Positions 53,571 to 64,000 of a stretch of DNA of 64,000 nt are shown piece after piece. The notes beneath the pieces are model-generated. The model did no database searches. It saw only the letters and a list, made by a program, of their open reading frames with translations, and was not told where the DNA came from. Source of the DNA: Endomychus coccineus (Eukaryota > Arthropoda > Insecta > Coleoptera > Endomychidae); NCBI GenBank assembly GCA_958510875.1, contig OY294067.1, forward strand, positions 59,346,039-59,410,038, in the 5' to 3' direction. Position numbers and translations under genes: made by a program. Numbering within the stretch: the first letter of the stretch is position 1; each line of letters begins with the position of its first letter.

Positions 53571-53985
53571 CTTGTACATTGTACAAATAACCAAAATATT
53601 CAAGGTAGTGCATTCGAGCAACAAAATTAATTTTTGGCGAAAACGGTTCATCAAATTTACGTTTTTCATACACCGTTGTAAAGAGGCTTCCAAGACTCTT
53701 CAAATGACGTATCACTCAACCCCTCTCCCCTATTCAATTTTGAGGGGTTGAAGCGCCCTCTATTAGGGGGTTGCTCGTTCAAGTCTCAAATATACGTCAA
53801 AAGATGTCCCCCAAACAAAATCATTCGACGTGTTTCGGGAGATTTTTCCACTCACTATGGGATAAGAAATATACGGGGTGGCTCGTCTGAGATGGAACAG
53901 CCTGTATAGTATTATTGTGTGTGTGTTTATAATTGAATTATTGATTATGGTGACCAAAATGAATTAATTACTTACTACTTACTAT
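53571..53985. other. Possible transposon end and unassigned DNA
   Basis: The stretch 53700-53910 is GC-richer, with 'cgacgtgtttcgggagattt' and 'gggtggctcgtctgagat', and ends 'aacagcctgtatag', which looks like a TATACAG-type transposon terminus. No matching left end is visible. Confidence 0.4.
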
Positions 53986-53989
53986 TTAA

Positions 53990-54482
53990 TGAAAATAAAG
54001 AATTTGCAAGGGTTTTAATTAATCAAATTAGTATAAATCTGAATGTTTGTTCTATGAGTTACAGTTTTATGTGAATCATCTCCAGAATAGATCTTTTATA
54101 ATAATTGGTTTCCTTAGTTAAAATATTGATATTTTTGTAATACAATTGATGGTTATAATCAAAAGTGTTTAGCAAGGGCGGTTGAATTTTCTAATTTGCA
54201 CACTGTGTGGGTTTGTTTATCTTTAGGTATTAAAGGTTTTATATTTGAAAAATATTTCCTAACACAGTTAGTAGGTTTATGCGCAACATTTATATGATGC
54301 TTTTTTAAACATTTCTTAATCCGGAATGTATGGTAATGTTATAAAATTATCTGTATTACCGTTTACGTTATTTATTATGACGTTGCATTATAGATTTTGT
54401 TTATTCTTTCTTTAATGATGGGATTGAAAAATATTTTTGGGTAGCCATTCATTTCCAGTGTATTACAAACAATTTTTAAAAA
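53990..54482 (-). mobile_element. PLE-A 3' half, minus strand
   Basis: The minus strand carries NGYPKIFFN-type linker sequence near 54440, 'aaccactgtgtgggaaatat'-type GIY-YIG region remnants and the 'ccaattattataaaagatct' tail to 54000. All frames are broken. It joins a plus-strand copy tail-to-tail... at about 54483. Confidence 0.7.
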
Positions 54483-54980
54483 CTGCTAAACACTGTTTTG
54501 ATTATAACCATCAATTCGGTTACAAAAATGTTAATATTTTAACTTAGGAAACCAATTATTATTAAAGATCTATTCTGGAGATGATTCACATAAAACGTGA
54601 CTACAAGTCTGTAAATCCTAGAACAGACATTCAGTCATTGAGTCAGATTTATACTAATAGAATTAATTAAAACCCTTGTATACTAACTTTGTTTGACATG
54701 ACTTCGTATATTATAAAAAATTGCTAAGCAATGAATTCTTGATACATATTCATATGCTTACATTAATGTGTTACAATTCCGATTACTCGTGTTTTTGTTC
54801 GTTTCGGCGACGTGAGCATTTTAAATCGGTGCGATAAGGACGCTTTGTGCTGATACAATTAGTTTTAAAAAATCCCGTTTTAGACATAGAACGTCTTCTG
54901 ATGGTGGTCGTGAGACCGGAACGTACGAAAAGACTAAAATAATAACCATATGTGTTATTGTGACCTATTTATATAATTTG
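54483..54980 (+). mobile_element. PLE-A 3' region, plus strand
   Basis: It carries the PLE tail 'gttttgattataaccatcaa', 'aaagatctattctggagat', then the terminal region with a dead hammerhead, ending 'tgtgttattgtgacctattt'. Together with the preceding minus-strand piece it repeats the inverted arrangement seen at 16.3-17.6 kb. Confidence 0.75.
54892..54935 (+). ncRNA. Dead hammerhead ribozyme (PLE-A)
   Basis: Stem I 5' strand CGTCTT and stem II GGTC/GTGA/GACC are intact, but the core reads CTGATGG (A9 lost), GAAA has become GGAA, and stem III lacks its closing T. It cannot be active. Confidence 0.75.
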
Positions 54981-57130
54981 ATTTCATTTAGTGTTTTAGC
55001 CACGACTTTGGCCATATTGTACTTGTGGAAATATTTCGAATTCACAAAATGTTGTGCAGTTATTTCTAAGAATGAAAAATGTCGAGTTTTGAGCACCGAA
55101 TATAATAGAGGTACGACACGGAGATGAGATAATTGGTGGTAACTTTCTGGCAAACCTATTTTAACAAACTCTTCAACAGGACTTTTGTTTCAGCACCGAA
55201 TCTGATCATAATTAATTACAAATTACACTTCAACGAATTGTCAAAAATTCACTAAATTTTGTGCCGCTAGATCTGATAATGAAATAGTTTTAAGAGTTTC
55301 GAACGACCCAAATATTAAAAAAACCTCTAAGATTATCTACCTGCCGAGATCATTATTTTGGAATTATTTGTTATTTCGTTAAAATGAGAAAATAAATTAA
55401 ATTCACTATCTACACCAGCTGGGGGAAAGGAAGTTGGGAGAAAGGGTAACTATAGACGCATGTGCAATATGAGTACACTCAGACAGAATGTTACTAAAGC
55501 TGGTGGGGTGAAGCGATTGTTTTCAAGCAATCATCGTCCAACTCAAGTGGCATTAGATCAAAGATAATACAAACAATATTGGAAACTCAGTACTTTAAAA
55601 TCTTCATTGCTAACAGCGCCTATGATGGCGGGCTGTAGAAGCTTATGAAAATAATTTAAAAATAATACATAATTATGTACTTGAATAATCGAGCCATCCG
55701 ATAGCGGAGCTCGTCGAAAAAGGGTCCTAAAGAGATAATGATTTATCGGGTCGGACGCGTCGTTCTCATTTCTTTCATAAAAATTAATGAACTTGGAAAT
55801 GAATGATGTTGATGATATGGGTGTGGTGCCAAATGTCCGATAAATCGTAACATGTACAATCCTTTATGAAAACCATCACTTATAACTGTTCAAAGTACAT
55901 CAGCGCCAACAACAGCAAGGTGTACAAGTTTTAGTTTGAAAAAATTGCTATAAGAGAGTTTCATCTTGTTTGTATAATCCTTGCATTAAATCTCGCCATG
56001 TCGACCAATATTACAAACCTCCACACACATGTCTTTCCCAATCAGGATAACATGTCTCCTTTTTATTTATTTCGTATTTATTTATAACAATTTTGAAGCA
56101 ACAGATCTGTAATTAATATTTAGTTTTCTTTTACAGGTGAGTCCTAGCTCCGAAAAACAATTGACTGAATTGATCTACTTTGGAGATGCTCAAGCTACAT
56201 AAAGAACATTCCTCAGGAATGTCAAGATTCCGTGGAAAATAGATCTTTTAATAATGTGATGAATAGGTGAGTGATTATACGGACCCTCATCCTAAATGCC
56301 TTTATGAGGTATTTCAATAATAGTTTCCAAATGTTTGTTGGCCTCCTAGATCGTCTGATTTTGCCGCTTGATTATTTATTAGCAGCTATGAATCCTTAAA
56401 TCTGAGTTACAAATCTTCATAAAGTTTGACCGCATAGTGGTAACTATTCTTTTGGCTGTTTTTAACTAGTATTGAGGGGCAGCCAAACTTGCCTTACCGA
56501 AAATACAAAATGCCATTTTTCAATGATGGAAATTGTTAGGTATACAATTATCTACAACTTTATTTCTTATGGCTTTGTGCATCGTTTAATAGAAAAATGG
56601 TAGCTTCTTAGTCGGTGGCCCATTAATGTAGGAAGTTAGTTGAAGGTCGAAAATATGAACATGCTATTAATATAATTTATAATTATCTATTCAAAAATTG
56701 ATTAGGTAATACAGATACATAGCTTTGAGGAAAGTCAGTCTCAATTATTTTTTACAAGAACAGTGATTTTTTTATACAACTGCATGATGTAGATCACTTT
56801 CGCTTGCATCCACACTTGATCATTACTTGACACGCTGCAGGAACCTTAGGAATGTTGATCCAAATTTTGAGCTTCCCCTTTCGACCCATGGTGGCACGAA
56901 TCTGGCATTTGATTTCAATTTCAGCGGTATGCGCACAAGCCCAGACATTCAATTGGTATATACAGAGTGCCATCATAATAGGCAACCTTAAATAGATATG
57001 AAGAATGACTGCCTATTTTTGACCATATACCATAGATGTATAATTTTCATCATATTCGGTATACTGTAGAAGTTTTCGACTCACAAAGGCCTTAAATTTT
57101 AGTTATTCCGCAAAATCTAACACATCCACG
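54981..57130. other. Unassigned region
   Basis: No gene, RNA or element could be supported. Frames at 54965-55153 and 56794-56985 are short and unrecognised. Confidence 0.45.
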
Positions 57131-57136
57131 CACAGG

Positions 57137-58535
57137 TTGGTATTTCAACTCGGCCGACTGGGACGGTCTGGTCTTCGCATGTTTTTCTCCGAGTTTCCTT
57201 GGAAAGCGTATGTTTTGAATCTGATGACCCAACGCAATGTATACAGAGATCTCGGATGTTATCAGGCTAGGAATGGAAACTTACATACCTCATACCAACA
57301 AACCACTATCATCTGGTGAATGATGGTTCAATAAAATTTGTTCTAGGGCCGTCACTTCGAAACAAACAGCATACAGTCGTTGGCGCGGAAATCCGTGTCT
57401 GGAAACCAAATCAAAATATGTTGAAGTCAGAAATATGTGCAATGAAATAATAAACGTTTCGAAAGAGGCATATAATGCCAAACTAAGATCAGAGCTTATC
57501 GAATGCCCGAATGGCTCATTTTCGTTTGGGACTTTCGCCAAAGCAATTGGTAGGAATTTCACTCCCAGTTCATTTCGTCCCCTAACCAAAGATCATGGCA
57601 CACTGGCTATTACACCACAAGAAAAAGTCAACCTTTTTGCTGGAATTTTTGCAGCAAATTCAACTTTGGATCCACAAGGGAAGGGCCCTCCTAATATTGC
57701 TGCCATATGCCTGAAATCGTCTTTCGTCAGCGCTTAATTAGGCGCATTCTGCTTGATCCAATACCCAAAAGTCTATGGGGCCAGACAAAATTCCACCTGC
57801 ATATGCCTGAACTCGTCTTTCGTCAGCGCTTAATTAGGCGCATTCTGCTTGATCTCAATACCAAAAAGTCTATGGGGCCAGACAAAATTCCACCTGTGAT
57901 CTCTAAAGTGATGGAGAAGGCAATCAACATCGAGCTCATCATGTACCTAGAGATTGTGAATGACCGGCAATATGGCTTTCGTCAGCAGAGATCAACAGGA
58001 GACCTGCTTGCCTACGTAACACATGTATGGCAGAAATCTATTGAGAAACATGGGGAATATCTAGCTGTAACATTGGAGGTCTTCAAAACATTTGACCGAG
58101 TATGGCACCAAAGCCTTCTTGGAAAACTTCCGTCATATGGTTTGCCGCCTCAACGTTGGCGCCTACTATCGAGGTTCCTCGCAGATAGATCACTCCATGT
58201 GGTGGTTGACGGAGAAACCCCCGATGCAATGGCTATCAACGCAGGTGTTCCACAGTGATCTGTCTTGAAACCAACTTTGTTTCTGCTCCATATCAACGAT
58301 CTGCTGGAAGTGATCACCTGTCCCGTCCACAGCTTTGCAGATGATGGTATACTTCATATCGCTTTCCAATCTAGAGCCCCTATACCATCCATTGAAGCCA
58401 GAGGAGCGAGGCAGGGACATATTGACGCAATTAATGGAGATCTGGCAAAGATTTTGAAACGGGGATAATCTAGTAAAGTTTAATGCAACCTAAACTCAAA
58501 ATTGCGTCTCGTTCAGGAAGACGAATCCCACAATC
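57137..58535 (+). pseudogene. Jockey-like LINE reverse transcriptase, degraded
   Basis: Plus-strand pieces run in the usual ORF2 order. The linker is 57137-57700 (FFSEFPWKAYV, then ECPNGSFSFG and the LFAGIFAANSTLD block). The RT is 57840-58258, with MGPDKIPPVI, RQYGFRQQRSTGDLLAYVTH, the motif A block LEVFKTFDRVWHQ (aspartate replaced), and INAGVP. Then 58265-58468 gives LFLLHINDLL and CPVHSFADD, the catalytic motif C. Frameshifts and stops are many. The pattern fits Jockey/CR1-like insect LINEs. It ends where a mariner begins, at about 58540. Confidence 0.8.
57705..57896 (+). repeat. 96-bp tandem duplication inside the LINE
   Basis: 57705-57800 and 57801-57896 are near-identical, both starting 'atatgcctga' and containing 'cgtctttcgtcagcgcttaa'. 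The second copy keeps the likely original frame (LNTKKSMGPDKI), the first has a 1-2 base loss. Confidence 0.85.
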
Positions 58536-58918
58536 TCTAACGGCCAACAAAGTCATGGCGACAGTTTTTTGGGATGTACTCGGTATCGTACATATCGATT
58601 AATATGAAAAGGGCAAAACGATCACCGGCGTATAATATGCAGAGCTGTTGGATCGATTCGACGCCGATTTGAAGCGAAAGCGGCCGCATTTGGCAAGGAA
58701 AAAAGTGCTCTTCCACCACGACAACGCACCGGCTCACAGGTCCGCAGTCGCAATGGCAACATTGCATGAGTTGCGCTACGAATTTGTTCGTGATCCACCA
58801 TATTCTCCAAATTTGGCCCCTGCGATTTCGTCTATTTCCAAACTTTAAGAAATGGTTCGGCGGAATGAGATTTGGCTCTAACGATGAGTTAATCGCTGAA
58901 ACAAACGCCTGTTTTGAA

Positions 58919-60105
58919 TAGTGTTGCCCAAAATCGGTCTTGGTCTTGCAGTCTTGGTCTTGTTCTTGCATTTTTGCAAGACCAAGACCGCGTAATTTTA
59001 GCAAGACCAAGACCAAGACTGACCGTGCAAGATTTGAGCAAGAACAAGACTAAGCCTGCGAGACTCTTGCGTCTTGCAGTTAGGACTGAGTGTCGTTTCA
59101 GGGAGCGGACAGGCTTAATTTATAATACAAGAAATTGACACATAGAAAACAAACGAAACAAAATGAAAGAAAGTACTAGTACATAAAATTTTGAAGAAGA
59201 AAATAGGCAGAAAATAGGAAGACGTAAAGTACAGATATAAATGACTATCAGTGCATTTTCGTTGAAGGGGGAATTTACGCAGTCCGAATAAGTAAATAAA
59301 AAATAATATATTAAATACAGTTTGAAAATAAATAAAAATGTGGAAATAATGAAAACGAAAAATATACTATATAGAATAAAGTGTAATAAAATTATATGTA
59401 GTATGTTACCGAGAAAATGTTTATTTTATTAATATTTCAAAAGTTACAAGCCGAAAAAGAGATCTTACAAACTAATTTGAAATTCAACTTATAATAATAA
59501 GGTAGGTATAAGAGCGAAAAGCAGGACGCTACAATGTCATGCGTCTGTACGCCGCATGCGGCATCCTTTGATTTGCGACGGCATCCTTTAATGAGAGCCG
59601 GCACGTGCCAAGGCGGCGCGGTACAAGGCGACACTATCTAAGCGAATAGACTATAAGTAATAGTATTTATTTCAATTCCTGTCATTCCCAATTGAGCTTT
59701 GCTTCGAGTCTAATGTAATAATTGATTTTACTCTAATCGTTGTTGTTCTCGGAAAACTTATCACGTTTACAATTTGACATGAGTGACGAAGATTCAAATA
59801 GTTCTAGTCGGAGTAGTGAGAGTTGGAGTTATAGATCTGAAAGACCTAAAAGCAAATTTGATGAGTTTTTCGAAATAATTCATGCATCCCAAATTGCTTT
59901 GTGTACATTGTGCCAACATAAAAAGGTTGAATAAAAATGAAAAACAGAAACACTAATAGGTAATTGCGAGACTTGCGAGACTCTTGCTGCAAGACCAAGA
60001 CCAAGACTGGGAGCGCAATACCAAGACCAAGACCAGGTGTATTGGCGCAAGACCAAAACCAAGACTGGCTAAGTCTCGTCTTGTTCTTGCATTTGGGCAA
60101 CACTA
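58919..60105 (+). mobile_element. hAT transposon with CTTGGTCTTG subterminal repeats
   Basis: TIRs TAGTGTTGCCCAAA and inverted TTTGGGCAACACTA, with a perfect 8-bp duplication GTTTTGAA (58911-58918, 60106-60113). About 150 bp at each end are packed with 'cttggtcttg'/'caagaccaag' in both orientations, the kind of subterminal array hAT transposases bind. The interior is AT-rich and carries only a BED-like fragment. Confidence 0.92.
59740..59934 (+). pseudogene. hAT BED-type zinc finger fragment
   Basis: Start of a hAT-like protein: an acidic serine run (MSDEDSNSSSRSSESWSY, from the internal ATG at about 59779) is followed by SKFDEFFEIIHASQIALCTL and CQHKK. F..F and ALCTLC fit the first half of a BED finger, with its first two cysteines. 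The second Cys/His half is missing because the frame stops at 59934. It lies inside the hAT element on the strand expected for an N-terminal exon. Confidence 0.55.
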
Positions 60106-60260
60106 GTTTTGAAGGATTGCCGAAATCGTATTATTTTGAAGGGATCGAAAAATTAGAAAAAAGACGAAATGTATCGGGCTACAAGGATCGTGTTGAGAAA
60201 TAAAATAAGTTTTGACCAAATAAATCATTTCTTGTTTCCTTTTACGAGGGCAAGGTGAAA

Positions 60261-60949
60261 TATCGCTGGGATATCACGGAATTATCTATTGATTACTTTT
60301 TTTTGATCTTATTTTTTTTTAAACAAACGAAATCACCGTTGTTTTGACTCAAATAATATGTGGTTAATGTTCATAGGGGACATGCACACAGGTCATATGC
60401 ATCAGTAATGATCTCGGTAATGGTGTATCTACAATTTTCTATACTCAACTTTTACTTTCTTAGACGTACATGTCATAATCATTATGAATTCGATTTTGTG
60501 TCGCACACTATCGACATCGGTATAGAGTTAACGAATAACTTTCACTCGAAGCTTGGTTCAAACTAGTCGTATCATTTTACCTCGAATGCTAGTATGACAA
60601 GAAAGTTTACATTTCATTTATTTTTAGGAGAAAGTTATCCATTATATTTCATTGTACGTTTCTGGTTGTTCAAGAGATGATACGCCGAGAGTAGGTATTG
60701 AGTTATTATTATTGAAATGTAGTTCTTTTAATTTTTAATATATGCTTGATGGTCACGATTTACTACGTATTTGTAAGAGTTCTGTAATGATTTTATAAAT
60801 TCTCATAATAATAATTATATAAAGACCATTATTATAAGCAACAATGGGTCATAGACTATCTTAATTATTATCAAAGTAGAGAGTTCCTTCAAGTTGTTCA
60901 TTTCATATGTTTCATTTATGGCATTGACCTATACTCCATAAGACCATAC
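60261..60949. other. Unassigned region
   Basis: Nothing recognised. Confidence 0.45.
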
Positions 60950-61223
60950 CATGGTCGTATCTCCAGGTCTGGAATCTCCATGTCTCCTACATGTTGCCAA
61001 ATTCGTAGTCCCTCGCTCAGCCACCAGCTGGCGCAAGGAACGAAGTATGTTGTCAGGATTAGGCGCCATATCGTTCAAACACGGTCGTATACGTGCCAGA
61101 GAACATCCCTCGCTAGTCGCTACCCGTGACGTCTTTGGGTACTACGCGACAGTTGACGCTTACCGAACTCACTTCTCACATAGGAAACAGCCTCGAGTTT
61201 CCAGACCTGTATATACGACCGTG
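60950..61223 (-). mobile_element. Deletion derivative of the THAP transposon
   Basis: The left 130 bp match the complement of 5765-5897 and the right 145 bp the complement of 4510-4650, so the whole coding interior (about 4652-5762) is missing. TIRs are CATGGTCGTATCTCCAGG and inverted CACGGTCGTATATACAGG. A direct 8-bp repeat GACCATAC lies at 60942-60949 and 61232-61239; it would be the target duplication if 8 extra bases belong to the right end. The translated frame across it is not a gene. Confidence 0.8.
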
Positions 61224-61347
61224 GAGTCGTGGACCATACTATACATTATAGCTCTATGCTCTGTGGTATCATGGAGAAAGGTATATAGTGTCATAATTAT
61301 TTTGATACTTCACGTGACAGAAGGTGTCAATATAAAACGGGTATATA

Positions 61348-63327
61348 TAATGGGCAATTCTAAATTAAATGAGATGGCCAAGGGTGGAGGGGGTCTGCGG
61401 TACTTGCCGGGGCAATTTTTTTCCGTTTCTACATCGTATTTGAACTCGTTTACCGGCATATAGAGATTAAAATACCCTTTGAAAAGTTTTGTATGAATTG
61501 TTTCAGTTCTTTGGGTTGTCTTTCAACGAAAATGTCAAAAAACTGTTTTTGACCCCAGAAATCAACATTTCCGATGGGAAATTGGCCGCTGAATCCAAAA
61601 ATGGTGTCAGTTTCCTTACGTAACGCATCATTTTCTATTCATTGGCTGATTTTTGGCAAAATACCATTTTTTTTGACGGCGTCATATTGGTATGAGCAGC
61701 CACTTACAGTTTTTGAGAAACCTGCGTGTTCTTACCTCAGCTTTACGATATAATAAGAATTCTTCTGACTAAATGGATTTTAGAGGTCGAAAAATAAAAA
61801 AAACGACAAAAGACCGATATTACTGTACAAAAATTTATCGTCAGGTCGCTGAAAAGTGTTTTTTTGGGATTTATGACCCCGGACTCGGATTCAGCGGAAA
61901 TTTTTACTATAAGAAAACAGTTCCCGAACGTCATCCAACAGTTTTTACATTCCAGTATATCATTAATTTTACGCCAAAAACCAGGTAAACCTAACTTTCT
62001 TCCAGTTTTTGACCTTTTTCGACCTCAAAGTTGCAGAATTTAGAATTGTAAATATTTGGATTACTTGCACAATTTTCGATCGAAAACATGCTATTACATT
62101 ATTTTTTAAAATATTTTGGTGCTTTGGAAAAGCAGTTTGAAAAAAAGCTTTTTCGTAGCTGCAAATCTAGAGACTTCGTTTTATTATAATGTTTGAAGTT
62201 TCTTAAAACTTTAAATCGATTAAAATCGTGATCAAAATGACTGATTTTGATGTAAAATTCCGAAAGCATTCTGATTTTGACAATTTTTCAATCCCACATG
62301 ATGACCCAGAGCCACAAAATTACTAAATTACACTAATTTATATTCTGTTTCGTTGTTTTGCCTCCTATTTTTTGCGCTTTGTTGTGGGATTGAAAAATTG
62401 TCAGAATTAAATTGCTTGGGAAATTTTACATCAAAATCAGTCATTTTGATCACGATTCTAGTCGATTTAAAGTTTAAAGAAACAAACTTCAAAAATTACA
62501 AAAAAACGAAGTCTAAATTTGCAGCTACGAAAAAGATTTTTTTCAAAATGCTTTTCCAAAGCACCAATATATTTAAAAAAATAATGTAATAGCACGTTTT
62601 CGATCGAAAATTGTCCAAGGAATCGAAATATCCTACTTACGATTCTAAATTCTGCAACTTTGAGATCGAAAAACTCCAAAAAAATTACGTTTACCTGGTT
62701 TTTTGGCGTGAAATTAATGATATACTGTAGTGAAAAATCTTTTGGATGACGTTCGGGAACTGTTATCGTAAAATTTCCCACTGAATCCGATTCCGAGGTC
62801 ATATGTCCAAAAAAAGACTTGTCAGCGACCTAACGGCAGATTTTTGTACAGTAATATCGTTTTTTTGTCGTTTTTTTTTGTTTTTTGATTTTTCGACCTC
62901 TAAAATCCATTTAGTCAGAAGAGTTCTTATTGCATTGTAAAGCTGAGGTAAAAACACGCACATTTCGCTAAAAAAAGAATTTTCTTAAGTGGTTGCTCAC
63001 ACCGACATGATGCATTATGTAAGGATTATGGAAGGAAACTGACACCATTTTCGGATTCAGTGGTCAATTTTCAATCGGAAATGTCTTCTTGGACATTTAT
63101 TTACCATAAAATGTCGATTCCTGGGGTTAAAATAGTTTTTGGCATTTTCGTTGAAAAACAACCCAAAAAATTGTAAAAAGTCATAAAAAAACTTTTTAAA
63201 GGGTATTTTAATCTCTAAATGCCGGTAAACGAGTTCATACGATGTAGAAACGGAAAAAATGAACCCGACAAGTTCCGCGGACCCCCCACCCCCCTTACCG
63301 TCTCCTTTAATTTAGAGTTGCCCTAAT
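61348..63327. mobile_element. 2-kb palindromic (foldback) element
   Basis: Arms 61348-62298 and 62383-63327 are inverted copies, about 90% alike by eye, around an 84-bp centre. Ends read 'aatgggcaattctaaattaa' and inverted 'ttaatttagagttgccctaa'. Shared blocks include 'aacagttcccgaacgtcatc', 'ttttttcaaaatgctt'-type and 'ttgtgggattgaaaaattg'. No transposase is present; frames are mirror images in the two arms. The terminal bases could fit a TA target but this is not certain. Confidence 0.85.
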
Positions 63328-64000
63328 AGTGCTTTTTTTTCTCGCAACATCTCGTTTCCTTTGTATATTTGGAAAAAATCACAAGAATGAAAAAGTGTTT
63401 AGAACGTAAATATTCATAAGACCCTATGGTGAGTAATGAAAAATCGCATAAAGTGTTCCGAAAATCTTGAGAAAACTGAATAGTTTTTGTGCGCCTTCAA
63501 ACACTTGTGAACCCGAACCTTTCATGTGTACTGCAAGCACAGCGTCTAATTCAGCTGCAAAGTTTATTAAGCCTACATAAATACCTGGATTTTCCGACGT
63601 CAATGTCTCATCATGGCCTAGTAACGCCAATTCAAAGGTTTACTCCAGACTTCACGTCTTCGAATTGAATTCCACGCACTGTACACTACGAAGGCAAGAC
63701 TTTACTGGAGATACGATGCTTTGTGCCCCATACCGACGGTATAACCGCGTATGGTGAAGATAACCGTAGTCAGCCGAATCATACTTGAAATAGGTACACT
63801 TCAGAACGTTCCCCTTAACATAGTTTTGAGCGTTACATTGAATCCGCCTGACGTGTGGAATAAAATAGTACACTGAATTACATGCGAATTTCTTTCTGTG
63901 TTTATCTTGGAGGTTGAATGGGCAGGTTGGTGGTGGTGGACACGTGCCCTTGTGCCCTTTAGTACCAGCCGCCACTGTCTATTCATTTTAAGTATGGTGC
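63328..64000. other. Unassigned region
   Basis: The minus-strand frames 63424-63630 and 63652-63975 have no recognised domain, though the region is less AT-rich than average. An exon of a host gene cannot be excluded but I cannot support one. Confidence 0.4.

Larger units (their letters stand above)
58541..60203 (+). pseudogene. mariner transposase C-terminal half
   Basis: 58560-58848 gives ANKVMATVFWD-like sequence in a broken frame, then LLDRFDADLKRKRPHLARKK and VLFHHDNAPAHRSAVAMATL, which holds the second catalytic aspartate, then PPYSPNLAP with the third lost to a frameshift. 58860-58918 continues with GSNDELIAETNACFE and, after the hAT, 60106-60203 finishes GLPKSYYFEGIEKLEKR..VEK. The hAT target duplication restores the reading order exactly, showing that the hAT came later. 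D34D mariner group. Confidence 0.85.
58541..60260 (+). mobile_element. mariner 3' half containing a hAT insertion
   Basis: The mariner sequence 58541-58918 and 60106-60230 is the same family as that at 21.6-24.0 kb. It is 5'-truncated at the LINE. At its 3' side, 'ttacgagggcaaggtgaaat' at about 60242 is a mariner TIR in the orientation of a left end, so the right end is rearranged. Confidence 0.75.

Noticed and set aside
60951..61463. 170-residue open frame
   Set aside because: It crosses a non-coding MITE and part of the next palindrome; the first half is just the element's end read in one frame.

Overview
This is a gene-poor, AT-rich (and in places palindromic) stretch of an animal genome, most probably an insect. 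The evidence is the mix of decayed element families: Penelope-like retroelements with GIY-YIG ends, mariner and DD41D transposases, Phantom-type MULE, hAT, PIF/Harbinger, a THAP transposon, long foldback elements, solo LTRs and two kinds of LINE. I cannot name the species. I found no intact host gene, no bacterial features, no rRNA and no CRISPR. Nearly every recognisable coding stretch is a broken transposase, reverse transcriptase or retroelement fragment.

Layout. 0-6.4 kb: Penelope-like (PLE) terminal fragments, an 85-bp tandem repeat, a TIR element at 3 kb and a THAP DNA transposon (4510-5897, perfect 8-bp target duplication) that also carries a Gag-like reading frame. 7.6-8.5 kb: a tandem duplication and a 370-bp palindrome. 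9.4-14.3 kb: a four-level nest, namely a foldback element with ~125-bp repeats in its arms, holding a TA-flanked element (itself holding a PLE piece) and a hAT, which in turn holds a small Harbinger-type MITE. 15.4-17.6 kb: head-to-head and tail-to-tail PLE pieces. 18.9-20.6 kb: a 1.7-kb solo LTR. 21.5-24.0 kb: a mariner interrupted by a 1.2-kb palindrome. 24.6-25.5 kb: a hAT remnant. 26.3-27.3 kb: a GC-richer TIR element. 29.5-33.5 kb: two MULE copies in inverted orientation. 34-35 kb: a LINE end. 35.1-37.5 kb: PLE pieces. 37.9-41.1 kb: a foldback element split by a second solo LTR. 41.6-43.1 kb: a repeat with a tRNA-like segment and a Harbinger insertion whose empty site is visible at 48.2 kb. 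44.1-46.4 kb: a PLE split by a third solo LTR. 48.4-50.7 kb: the best PLE, with reverse transcriptase and GIY-YIG, split by a TIR element with a Crypton-like domain and a long hairpin. 52.1-53.6 kb: a DD41D transposon. 54-55 kb: PLE pieces. 57.1-60.3 kb: a LINE abutting a mariner that contains a hAT. 60.9 kb: a deletion derivative of the THAP element. 61.3-63.3 kb: a 2-kb palindrome.

The most striking shared signal is a hammerhead ribozyme fold in the PLE termini. The consensus copy at 46139-46182 has all three helices and the full core, with one extra U between A9 and helix II. About ten further copies on both strands range from intact to clearly dead, and at least two other PLE lineages here carry related cores. 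Hammerheads in PLE termini are established knowledge; the copy number, the inverted arrangements and the graded decay in one 64-kb window are what this sequence adds. The second notable object is the THAP element with an internal Gag-like frame and its coding-free derivative 55 kb away.
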